From: Thermoleophilia bacterium | Lineage (GTDB): Bacteria; Actinomycetota; Thermoleophilia; RBG-16-64-13 | DNA length: 6,330 bases | Assembly (NCBI GenBank): GCA_016929985.1 | Contig: JAFGIH010000622.1 | Location: forward strand, 1-6,330 | Direction of reading: 5' to 3' | In this document: in pieces, positions 1 through 5,282 of the stretch | How the letters are laid out: the number at the start of each line of letters is the position of its first letter | How positions within the stretch are numbered: position 1 is the stretch's first letter | Notes under the pieces: generated by a model | What the model saw: only the letters and a program-made list of their open reading frames with translations | Database searches by the model: none | Told to the model about the DNA's origin: nothing | Translations under genes and position numbers: made by a program

Positions 1-463
1 ACCCGGCCATGGTCTCGCCGGTCATGCCCGACTTGGAGATGACGTTGACCAACGTGCGCCCCAGGTCGAGTCTGTCGAGAAGAGCGGATGTCTCGTCGGG
101 ATCGACATTGTCGAGTACGTACAGCCGCGGCCGGCCCGCCCGCTGAACCGCGTCGAGCTCGTTGTGGAAGAAGGGCAGCAGCGCCCTGGAGAGGGCCAGC
201 GTCCCGAGGGCCGATCCACCGATGCCGATCACGAGAACGGAGTCGAATCTGCCCGCGGCCCGAGTGGCATAGTCCAGATACGGTTGAGGATCCTGGCGGG
301 GGAGCTCGGTCCAGACCAGCATCCCCGTACCGGCCACGTCGAGCACCGCCCTTCGCGCCTGCTCGAGGCGCGCCTCCGACCTCTCGAGTGTCTTCGGAGA
401 GAGCCCGCTCCTCTCTCCGGCGGCTCCCATGCAGTACCTGGTATCGAGTGACAGTCTGTCCAC
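1..463 (-). CDS. pgi: Glucose-6-phosphate isomerase, N-terminal part (cut by window start)
   Basis: Cytosolic enzyme interconverting glucose 6-phosphate and fructose 6-phosphate in glycolysis and gluconeogenesis. The first 154 residues are visible; the rest lies beyond base 1. The sugar-isomerase (SIS) fold is recognisable from a glycine-rich phosphate-site stretch, VIGIGGSALG (residues 78-87), and the phosphate-binding loop ISKSGMTGET (142-151). The usual loop form is SKSGTT, so residue 147 is Met where Thr is common. I chose the GTG at 461-463 because AAAGGAA lies 7 bases upstream (471-477) and the resulting N-terminus (VDRLSLDTRY) resembles the short lead-in of bacterial PGIs. An in-frame ATG at 428-430 has no comparable ribosome site. 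No transaldolase domain precedes it, so at its N-terminus this is not the transaldolase-PGI fusion known in some bacteria. It is divergent from nfo. Identity is confident; catalytic residues are outside the window. Confidence 0.92.
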   Translation of the reverse strand, partial: MDRLSLDTRYCMGAAGERSGLSPKTLERSEARLEQARRAVLDVAGTGMLVWTELPRQDPQPYLDYATRAAGRFDSVLVIGIGGSALGTLALSRALLPFFHNELDAVQRAGRPRLYVLDNVDPDETSALLDRLDLGRTLVNVISKSGMTGETMAG

Positions 464-470
464 CGCGGTG

Positions 471-477
471 TTCCTTT
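471..477 (-). promoter_or_regulatory. Ribosome binding site deciding the pgi start
   Basis: On the minus strand this reads AAAGGAA and sits 7 bases before the GTG at 461-463. It favours that GTG over the ATG 11 codons downstream. Confidence 0.65.
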
Positions 478-519
478 CGTCACCCAGGCGCCCTCTCCGC
501 CCGCGAGCGGTCGCCGGTG

Positions 520-548
520 TTCACAAGGCCGCTTCGATTCTATATGCT
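520..548 (+). promoter_or_regulatory. Predicted sigma70-type promoter for nfo
   Basis: The -35 is TTCACA (520-525, 5 of 6 consensus), the spacer 17 bases, and the -10 TATGCT (543-548, 4 of 6). Transcription would start near 555, giving a leader of about 40 bases to the ATG at 596. The GTG at 566 would then be only about 11 bases from the RNA 5' end, which also favours the later start. No LexA-type SOS box was recognised. Confidence 0.55.
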
Positions 549-565
549 GACCCGTCGACTGGAAA
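537..565 (-). promoter_or_regulatory. Predicted sigma70-type promoter for pgi
   Basis: On the minus strand the -35 candidate is TTTCCA (560-565, 4 of 6 consensus) and the -10 is TAGAAT (537-542), with a 17-base spacer. Transcription would begin near base 530, leaving a leader of roughly 65 bases. This AT-rich patch stands out in a GC-rich background. It abuts the -10 of the divergent nfo promoter. Predicted from sequence only. Confidence 0.5.
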
Positions 566-586
566 GTGGCGGCGATCGAGACTTGC

Positions 587-591
587 GGGAG
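587..591 (+). promoter_or_regulatory. Ribosome binding site deciding the nfo start
   Basis: GGGAG lies 4 bases before the ATG at 596. The spacing is slightly short, but the site is better than the GGAAA directly abutting the alternative GTG at 566. Confidence 0.5.
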
Positions 592-595
592 CAGC

Positions 596-1651
596 ATGGC
601 CGAACAGAGGGATATTCGCGGTGCAGGACGTCCGTCGGGAACGCCCCAGGCCGCAGACGCCGGCCGACCTCTTCTCGGCGCGCAGATCTCCACTGCGGGC
701 GGGTTCGCTCCCGTGCCCGGTCGCGCCCTCGCCATCGGGGCCGAGGTCGTGCAGACCTTCAGCTCCAACCCCCGCACCTGGCAGACCCGCTCGCCCGGCC
801 CCGACGAGATGGCCGAGTTGGTCGAAGGCCTTGCGCGGCACCAGATGCCGGTCTTCTTTCACACCATCTACCTGATCAACCTCGCCTCACCCGACGAGGG
901 GTTGCGGCGCAACTCCGCCAAGGCTCTCGCCCACGCCCTCGCCCTGGGCTCACTCGCGGGTGCCGCCGGGGTGGTGACACATGTCGGCTCTCACCGTGGT
1001 GACGGCTTCGAACGCGGGTGTGAACGAGCCTCCGGCGCCATCGCGGAGGCGTTGCGGCTTGCCGAAGCCTCCCTTGAGGCACAGGGGCATGACCCGGTGC
1101 TCCCCCCGCTTCTGCTGGAGACCGCGGTCGGAGCGGGAGCCATTCTGGGAGCGCAGTTGGAGCAGTTGGCCGCCTTGCTCGGAGTCCTTTCGTGCGGGCC
1201 GGCCCCGCAAGTCGCCGCCGAGCACGCGGCGGGACGGTCGGCCACCGGCATCTGCCTGGACACCGCCCATCTCTTTGCCGCCGGCTACGCCGTGCACGAC
1301 CCAGCCGGGCTCGACGCACTCGTCGACCGCCTGCGCAGTCTGGAACTACTCGACAGAGTGGGCCTGATGCACCTCAACGATTCGAGCGCCCCGTTCGCGT
1401 CCAACCGCGACCGTCACGAGAACCCAGGTGACGGACTGATCGGCTACGAGGGACTCGCCGGGGTGGTGAGACACCCGGCCTTTGCGCGCGTCCCCTTCGT
1501 GCTCGAGGTACCGGGGGCCGACGGACGCGGACCCGACGCGGCCAACATCGCCGTGGTCAAGGCTATGCGGGCGGGCCGGCCCCGGCCACCGGTCAGGACA
1601 GAGCGGCGGGCGGCTCCAGACCCACGAGAAGGGCCTCTTCCCGGCGCATGA
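596..1651 (+). CDS. nfo: Deoxyribonuclease IV (endonuclease IV, AP endonuclease family 2)
   Basis: Zinc-dependent apurinic/apyrimidinic endonuclease that cuts the backbone 5' of abasic sites in base-excision repair. The product is 351 residues from the chosen ATG; E. coli Nfo has 285. All nine trinuclear-zinc ligand positions known from E. coli appear conserved: H89 (in FFHTIYLINLAS), H129 (VVTHVGSH), E175 (LLLETAVGAG), D222 and H225 (GICLDTAHLFAAGY), H259 (LMHLND), D272 and H274 (NRDRHENPGDG) and E304 (FVLEVPG). The family's opening GAHxS is GAQIS here. The size excess comes from a Gly/Pro/Ala-rich N-terminal lead of about 26 residues, an insertion near residues 200-213, and a Pro/Arg-rich tail of about 28 residues after VVKAMRAG. 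Much of that tail overlaps the end of the convergent dat gene. A GTG at 566 would add 10 residues but has a poor ribosome site. Function is very likely intact. Confidence 0.95.
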   Translation: MAEQRDIRGAGRPSGTPQAADAGRPLLGAQISTAGGFAPVPGRALAIGAEVVQTFSSNPRTWQTRSPGPDEMAELVEGLARHQMPVFFHTIYLINLASPDEGLRRNSAKALAHALALGSLAGAAGVVTHVGSHRGDGFERGCERASGAIAEALRLAEASLEAQGHDPVLPPLLLETAVGAGAILGAQLEQLAALLGVLSCGPAPQVAAEHAAGRSATGICLDTAHLFAAGYAVHDPAGLDALVDRLRSLELLDRVGLMHLNDSSAPFASNRDRHENPGDGLIGYEGLAGVVRHPAFARVPFVLEVPGADGRGPDAANIAVVKAMRAGRPRPPVRTERRAAPDPREGPLPGA

Positions 1652-2486
1652 TGTCGAGAAGCGCAAGTGTCACCGGTCCCGGCCTGCCGTCGCCAACCGT
1701 GTGCGACCCGATGCGCACCACCGGCATGACGTCCCTGGTGGTGGAGGCCGAGAAGACCTCGCACTCCGAATCGCTCTCGGTGGTCACTTCGGGCAGAGTG
1801 AAAGCCCGCTCCTCCACCTCGTAGCCTTTGCGATGTGCGTACTCGATGACATGTTTGCGGGTGATGCCCGCAAGGATGCGGTTGCCCAGCGGATGCGTGC
1901 GGAGCACACCCCCCAAGAAGGCGAAGACGTTCGACGACCCACCTTCCCTCACCACCCCGTCGGCCGAGACGAACAGGGCCTCGTGCGCTCCGGCTTGGCG
2001 CGCCTCTTCTTTGGCCAACACGGCGGGTAGAAGATTGGTGGTCTTGATGTCGCAACGCGCCCAGCGAAGATCTTCCACCGGATGAAGCATCGTGCCGGCC
2101 AGGATCTCCTCGACCGTGGGGGCGGACTTGCTCCGCGCATAGGCCACCACCGTAGGATGGGGAGGATGGGGGAACACGAACTCCCGTGGAGCATACCCTC
2201 TGGTGACCTGCACATAGGCGAATCCCTCGACCACCCCGGAACGTGCGACCACCTCGGGGAGCACGGCCTCGAGATCGTGTCCGCGAAGAGCCTGGGCGAG
2301 ACTCACCTCCCCCAGGTTGCGTACGAGCCGGGTCAGATGGTCGTCGAGCCAGACGAGGCGACCGTTCATCACCTTGATCACTTCGTAGACGCCGTCACCG
2401 AGCTGGAAGCCCCGGTCTTCAACCCCCACCCTGCCCTCGGAGAGCGGCATGAACTCACCGTTCAGATAGAGCATCTCACTATCCAT
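1593..2486 (-). CDS. dat: PLP-dependent class IV aminotransferase, probable D-amino-acid transaminase
   Basis: Fold-type IV PLP enzyme of 297 residues, matching Bacillus D-alanine aminotransferase almost end to end. Landmarks are EDRGFQLGDGVYEVIKV (23-39, with Y34), DLRWARCDIKTTNLL (139-153, K148 the Schiff-base lysine), REGGSSNVF (180-188, E181 contacting the pyridine nitrogen), ILAGITR (204-210) and SASTTRDVMPV (246-256). Such enzymes interconvert D-alanine and D-glutamate with their 2-oxo acids and can feed peptidoglycan synthesis. One difference stands out: the carboxylate-binding RxH motif of the Bacillus enzyme (R98, H100) reads R101-E-F103 here, so substrate range may differ. Branched-chain aminotransferase or aminodeoxychorismate lyase are alternatives from the same family but fit the motifs less well. 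The ATG is supported by GAGG 7 bases upstream (2494-2497). The 3' end overlaps nfo by 59 bases and the 5' end lies 17 bases from the divergent GNAT gene. Confidence 0.88.
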   Translation of the reverse strand: MDSEMLYLNGEFMPLSEGRVGVEDRGFQLGDGVYEVIKVMNGRLVWLDDHLTRLVRNLGEVSLAQALRGHDLEAVLPEVVARSGVVEGFAYVQVTRGYAPREFVFPHPPHPTVVAYARSKSAPTVEEILAGTMLHPVEDLRWARCDIKTTNLLPAVLAKEEARQAGAHEALFVSADGVVREGGSSNVFAFLGGVLRTHPLGNRILAGITRKHVIEYAHRKGYEVEERAFTLPEVTTESDSECEVFSASTTRDVMPVVRIGSHTVGDGRPGPVTLALLDIMRREEALLVGLEPPAALS

Positions 2487-2487
2487 C

Positions 2488-2496
2488 TGCTAACCT
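2488..2496 (+). promoter_or_regulatory. Extended -10 promoter element for a leaderless acetyltransferase mRNA
   Basis: TGCTAACCT fits the extended -10 pattern TGnTAnnnT. It ends 7 bases before the ATG at 2504, so the transcript would begin at or next to the A of the start codon. There is no Shine-Dalgarno sequence before that ATG and no clear -35, which an extended -10 can do without. Prediction only. Confidence 0.45.
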
Positions 2497-2497
2497 C
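2494..2497 (-). promoter_or_regulatory. Ribosome binding site of the dat gene
   Basis: On the minus strand GAGG lies 7 bases before the ATG at 2484-2486. The same bases largely coincide with the predicted -10 element of the divergent acetyltransferase gene. Confidence 0.5.
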
Positions 2498-2503
2498 GCG
2501 TCG

Positions 2504-2965
2504 ATGATCACGTATCGCCTAGCCACCGCTTCTGACGCCGCCCAAGTGGTCTCACTGCTTCGGGAGATCATGGAGCTGCACGGCGTCACACCTCCCGAGC
2601 CGGAACGTCTCCACACCACGTTTGCCGCCATTCTGGAGGCGCCCGAACACCTCGTGCTGGTGGCCGAAGCCCAAGACCACGTCGCCGGGATGTGTGCTCT
2701 CATATTCTCGCAAAGTACGTGGTCGGCGTCGCCCGTGTGCGAACTCCAAGACGTCATGGTGACACGTGACTGCCGGCGGTCCGACGTGGGCCGGGGGCTC
2801 ATCCAAGCCGCCGAGCGGGTCGCACGCGCCCGCGGCTGCACCCGGCTCTTCCTGCTTGCCGAGTACTGGAACCTCGACGCGCACGCCTTCTACCGCAGCC
2901 TGGGTCTGGCCGAAAAGACCTGCCTCTACTTCGAACGCGACCTACGAGGCGCCCTACCGAGTTAG
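2504..2965 (+). CDS. GNAT-family N-acetyltransferase
   Basis: A 153-residue single-domain protein with the usual size of a Gcn5-related acetyltransferase, which transfers acetyl from acetyl-CoA to an amine. The N-terminal YRLATASDAAQVVSLL (4-19) is the typical beta1-alpha1 opening. CELQDVMVTRDCRRSDVGRG (79-98) is beta4 and the pyrophosphate-binding loop (motif A); the usual Q/RxxGxG/A reads SDVGRG here, so the first position is Ser. NLDAHAFYRSLGL (123-135) is motif B with the conserved FY. The substrate cannot be told from sequence. It is divergent from dat with only 17 bases between start codons, and no Shine-Dalgarno precedes the ATG, which suggests leaderless translation. The TAG stop lies inside the 3' end of ftsZ, a 12-base convergent overlap. 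Confidence 0.9.
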   Translation: MITYRLATASDAAQVVSLLREIMELHGVTPPEPERLHTTFAAILEAPEHLVLVAEAQDHVAGMCALIFSQSTWSASPVCELQDVMVTRDCRRSDVGRGLIQAAERVARARGCTRLFLLAEYWNLDAHAFYRSLGLAEKTCLYFERDLRGALPS

Positions 2966-4435
2966 GAACGGCGGAACGTCCAGGTCGTCGTCGTCGCGCT
3001 TGGGGGTCTCGACCCGCGTGCGCAGGGGGGTGCCACTCAGAGTGTCCTCGGGCGACCGCGCAGGCTGCTGGGGCTGCGGCGGCGGCGACGCTGGCTGTTG
3101 CGGCTGCGCCGGCGGGAACTCCCGGTCGCGGGACGCAGGCGCTCGGTGCTCGCCCGAGTGATCATGAGACGTGGCATCCACGACCTGCTGCGTGAGCACG
3201 TCCTCGCTGGTGGCATCGAACCCGGTCGCTACCACCGTCACCCAGATGGTGTCGCCCAGCGACCTGTCCACAACGGCGCCGAAAATGATGTTGGCGTCGG
3301 GCTCGGAGGCCGCGGCCACCGTCTCGGCGACCTCGGTGATCTCGTGGAGCGACATGTCCTCGCCCCCGCTGATATTGAGAAGTATGCCCCGCGCTCCCTC
3401 GATGGAGCTCTCCAGCAGCGAGGAGTTGAGGGCCATCTCAGCGGCCCGCTTCGCGCGCCCTTCGCCATGCGCCCGTCCGATGCCCATGTGCGCCGTGCCC
3501 GCCCCGCTCATGATGGTGCGCACGTCGGCAAGGTCGAGATTGATGATCCCGGGGACCGTGACCACGTCGCAGATGCCCTGCACTCCTTGGCGGAGCACGT
3601 CGTCGGCCAAACGCAGGGCCTCGACCATGGTGGTATTGCGGTCGGCCACCTCGAGCAGCTTGTCGTTCGGTATCACGATGACTGTGTCAGCACGCTGTTT
3701 GAGCATGCGGGCGCCCTCCAGCGCCTGCAGGCCGCGTCGCCTGCCTTCGAAGGCGAACGGGCGCGACACCACCCCTATGGTGAGCGCTCCGAGAGAACGG
3801 GCTATCTCGGCCACGACCGGCGCGGCGCCGGTTCCGGTGCCGCCGCCCTCCCCGGCCGTGATGAAGACCATGTCGCTGCCCTTGAGCATGTTCTTCAATT
3901 CATCATAGGCAGCCAGCGCGGCGTCCCGGCCCACCTTGGGATCGGATCCACCGCCGAGGCCTTTGGTCAGATTGCGGCCGATACGCAGCTTGTGATCTGC
4001 TTCGCACATGGCCAGAGCCTGCGCGTCGGTGTTGATGGCGATGAACTCCACGCCCTCGAGGCCCGCCTCGAGCATGCGGTTGATGGCGTTCGTCCCGGCG
4101 CCGCCCACTCCGACCACGCGGATGACGGCCGGGAAGCTGCGCGACGGCGGGATGAGCGTGCGCCGGCCCTCGTCGGTGATATCGGAGGCCCCGCCCTGGT
4201 AGTCCTCTCCGGTTTCTTCTCCCACCTGGTCATCCAGGCTGTACGCCGCTTCGTCGATCGGTTCGTCCGCAGGTTCGTCCACCGGTGGTCCCGTGGTCTC
4301 GGGCTCGGTGGCAACCGGCTCGTCTGCGTCCATCGGCAAACTCGTCTGCGGCGTCTCTCCGGCCGGCCTGGACGCTTCCGTCCCCCTGAAGAGAGAGCTC
4401 AGGCCGCTGTCCTTCATGCTAGATCTTTTTTCCAT
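2954..4435 (-). CDS. ftsZ: Cell division protein FtsZ with long acidic N-terminal extension
   Basis: Tubulin-like GTPase that polymerises into the Z-ring and recruits the divisome at midcell. The product is 493 residues from the chosen ATG; most FtsZs are about 350-400. Residues 1-102 are an extension before the core, and in residues 35-90 20 of 56 residues are Asp/Glu with no Lys/Arg. The GTPase core begins at VIRVVGVGGAGTNAINRM (104-121). It carries the tubulin signature AGEGGGTGTGAAP (194-206) and the T7 catalytic loop NLDLADV (299-305). A Pro/Gln-rich disordered linker with a 10-residue duplication (441-460) leads to the conserved C-terminal peptide DLDVPPFLTR (484-493), which binds FtsZ partners such as SepF or FtsA. 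The start is chosen for AGAGAGGT 5 bases upstream. An ATG at 4415-4417 would give 487 residues with a poorer site. It overlaps the upstream parA-type gene, so coupling is likely. No ftsQ or ftsA is adjacent. Confidence 0.97.
   Translation of the reverse strand: MEKRSSMKDSGLSSLFRGTEASRPAGETPQTSLPMDADEPVATEPETTGPPVDEPADEPIDEAAYSLDDQVGEETGEDYQGGASDITDEGRRTLIPPSRSFPAVIRVVGVGGAGTNAINRMLEAGLEGVEFIAINTDAQALAMCEADHKLRIGRNLTKGLGGGSDPKVGRDAALAAYDELKNMLKGSDMVFITAGEGGGTGTGAAPVVAEIARSLGALTIGVVSRPFAFEGRRRGLQALEGARMLKQRADTVIVIPNDKLLEVADRNTTMVEALRLADDVLRQGVQGICDVVTVPGIINLDLADVRTIMSGAGTAHMGIGRAHGEGRAKRAAEMALNSSLLESSIEGARGILLNISGGEDMSLHEITEVAETVAAASEPDANIIFGAVVDRSLGDTIWVTVVATGFDATSEDVLTQQVVDATSHDHSGEHRAPASRDREFPPAQPQQPASPPPQPQQPARSPEDTLSGTPLRTRVETPKRDDDDLDVPPFLTR
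3056..3115 (-). repeat. Tandem 30-bp repeat in the FtsZ linker
   Basis: Two adjacent 30-bp units (3086-3115 and 3056-3085) encode PPAQPQQPAS and PPPQPQQPAR. A 23-base core (3093-3115 against 3063-3085) matches at 20 positions. The repeat is in frame and lies wholly in the disordered linker between the GTPase core and the C-terminal peptide. Confidence 0.8.
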
Positions 4436-5177
4436 TGAGCACCTCTCTCGCAAGCCGACGATATGCTTGGGCAGCATGGCTGTCCGGTGCGTATTTGAGT
4501 ACCGACTCCCCCTTCACCGGCGCTTCCGGGAACTTGATGGTCTTGGGGATGGTCGTCTCGAAGACCAAGTCGCCGAAGCTGTTCCGCAGCACCTCAACGG
4601 CCTCCCGTCCGTGCACGGTACGAGAATCGTACATAGTCGGTATGATCCCGGCAATATGCACGCGGGGATTGAGGTTCTCGCGCACCAGTTCCAGAGTGCG
4701 CTCCAGCTGCGCCAAGCCCCGTAGCGAGAGATACTCGCACTGCACGGGGACGATGACCGCGTCAGAGGCGGTGAGCGCGTTGATGGTGAGCAGACCGAGC
4801 GACGGCGGGGTATCGAGAAGGATGTAGTCGTACTGGTCCTGCAGCGTCATCAGAGCCTTGCTGAGGACCCGCTCCCTACCGATCTGCGAGCTGAGCGCCA
4901 ACTCGACGGCCGCCAGGTCGATACTCGCGCCCACCAGATCGATCTCCAGCTCGTGAACGGCGTTCCTGATCGGCACCCCGCTCACGAGCACATCGTACAT
5001 GCTTGGCCGCACGAGGTCCGGGTTGAGCCCCAGGCTCATGGTCAGGTTGCCCTGGGGGTCCATGTCCACGGCCAAGACGCGTTGGCCCATCTCCCGGAAG
5101 GCTACTCCCAGACTGATGGTCGTCGTGGTCTTTGCCACGCCGCCTTTCTGATTCGCAAACGCCACGACCTTGGCCAA
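4419..5177 (-). CDS. ParA/Soj-family ATPase encoded directly upstream of ftsZ
   Basis: Deviant-Walker P-loop ATPase of 252 residues, the size of a chromosomal Soj. Such proteins dimerise on ATP, bind DNA non-specifically and position chromosomes, plasmids or division machinery. Deviant Walker A KGGVAKTT (11-18) has the signature Lys11 and Lys16; Ala15 replaces the usual Gly. Further motifs are Walker A' DMDPQGN with D40, and Walker B YILLDTPPSLG with D122. IPKTIKFPEAP aligns with the Soj IPRNVRLSEAP segment, which bears a DNA-binding Arg; Lys takes its place. I chose TTG at 5175-5177 because AAAGGGAG lies 5 bases upstream and the protein then begins MAKVVAFANQKGG, in register with B. subtilis Soj numbering. 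A GTG at 5202-5204 would add nine residues and could be used leaderlessly. No ParB gene is adjacent. The 3' end overlaps ftsZ by 17 bases, suggesting a division-related role; MinD-like or MipZ-like function cannot be excluded. Confidence 0.93.
   Translation of the reverse strand: MAKVVAFANQKGGVAKTTTTISLGVAFREMGQRVLAVDMDPQGNLTMSLGLNPDLVRPSMYDVLVSGVPIRNAVHELEIDLVGASIDLAAVELALSSQIGRERVLSKALMTLQDQYDYILLDTPPSLGLLTINALTASDAVIVPVQCEYLSLRGLAQLERTLELVRENLNPRVHIAGIIPTMYDSRTVHGREAVEVLRNSFGDLVFETTIPKTIKFPEAPVKGESVLKYAPDSHAAQAYRRLAREVLNGKKI
4441..4448 (-). promoter_or_regulatory. Ribosome binding site of ftsZ inside the parA-type gene
   Basis: On the minus strand AGAGAGGT lies 5 bases before the ATG at 4433-4435, within the last codons of the upstream ParA-type gene. 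It decides for this ATG over the one at 4415-4417, whose upstream sequence is A-rich with a distant GGA. The layout suggests translational coupling. Confidence 0.65.
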
Positions 5178-5182
5178 GCCAT

Positions 5183-5190
5183 CTCCCTTT
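5183..5190 (-). promoter_or_regulatory. Ribosome binding site favouring the TTG start of the ParA-type gene
   Basis: On the minus strand AAAGGGAG sits 5 bases before the TTG at 5175-5177. It is the strongest Shine-Dalgarno match near either candidate start. Only a weak GGTAGA lies before the GTG at 5202-5204. Confidence 0.6.
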
Positions 5191-5211
5191 GGTCCGTTGG
5201 TCACTCTACCG

Positions 5212-5217
5212 ATAGTA
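5212..5217 (-). promoter_or_regulatory. Predicted -10 element for the parA-ftsZ transcription unit
   Basis: On the minus strand this reads TACTAT (5 of 6 against TATAAT) and ends 7 bases before the GTG at 5202-5204. Transcription would start near 5204-5205, giving either a leaderless mRNA from that GTG or a leader of about 27 bases before the TTG start. No convincing -35 is visible at 17 or 18 bases; GC-poor sequence surrounds the -10. Confidence 0.45.
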
Positions 5218-5230
5218 CTGATAGCTTTTC

Positions 5231-5255
5231 GCAGAGTGTGCAGGAAATCCTCTGC
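5231..5255. repeat. Inverted repeat upstream of the parA-type promoter
   Basis: Perfect 6-base arms GCAGAG (5231-5236) and CTCTGC (5250-5255) flank 13 bases. The element lies where a -35 region would be for the -10 at 5212-5217, so it could be an operator. It has no T-tract on the minus strand, so it does not look like a terminator for the upstream radical SAM gene. A 6-base match can arise by chance. Confidence 0.3.
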
Positions 5256-5282
5256 GCGAGGACCGTGGCGCTCCGGTGAGGG

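Noticed and set aside
566..595. GTG at 566 as the nfo start
   Set aside because: GGAAA abuts it with no proper spacing, it would be only about 11 bases from the predicted transcript end, and the added residues match no family feature.
88..1002. Plus-strand open frame of about 304 codons spanning the pgi-nfo region
   Set aside because: Its product is extremely Arg/Pro-rich, and it crosses the pgi coding region, the divergent promoters and the start of nfo in the wrong frames.
1574..1587. GC-rich dyad GGCCGG/CCGGCC just after the dat stop as a terminator
   Set aside because: The loop is tiny and no T-tract follows on either strand. It lies within nfo coding sequence, where such GC dyads arise by chance.
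1593..2486. Branched-chain aminotransferase or aminodeoxychorismate lyase instead of D-amino-acid transaminase
   Set aside because: The EDRGFQLGDGVYEV, RWARCDIKTTNLL and STTRDVMPV segments follow D-alanine transaminase more closely. Kept as an alternative only, because of the altered RxH motif.
3098..4438. Plus-strand open frame of about 446 codons opposite ftsZ
   Set aside because: It lies almost wholly antisense to an unmistakable ftsZ, its translation is Arg/His/Gly-rich with no recognisable domain, and long antisense frames are expected in GC-rich genes.
5212..5225. GATAG direct repeat around AGTACT before the ParA-type gene as a parS-like site
   Set aside because: It does not resemble the parS consensus (TGTTTCACGTGAAACA) and the symmetric core is only six bases.
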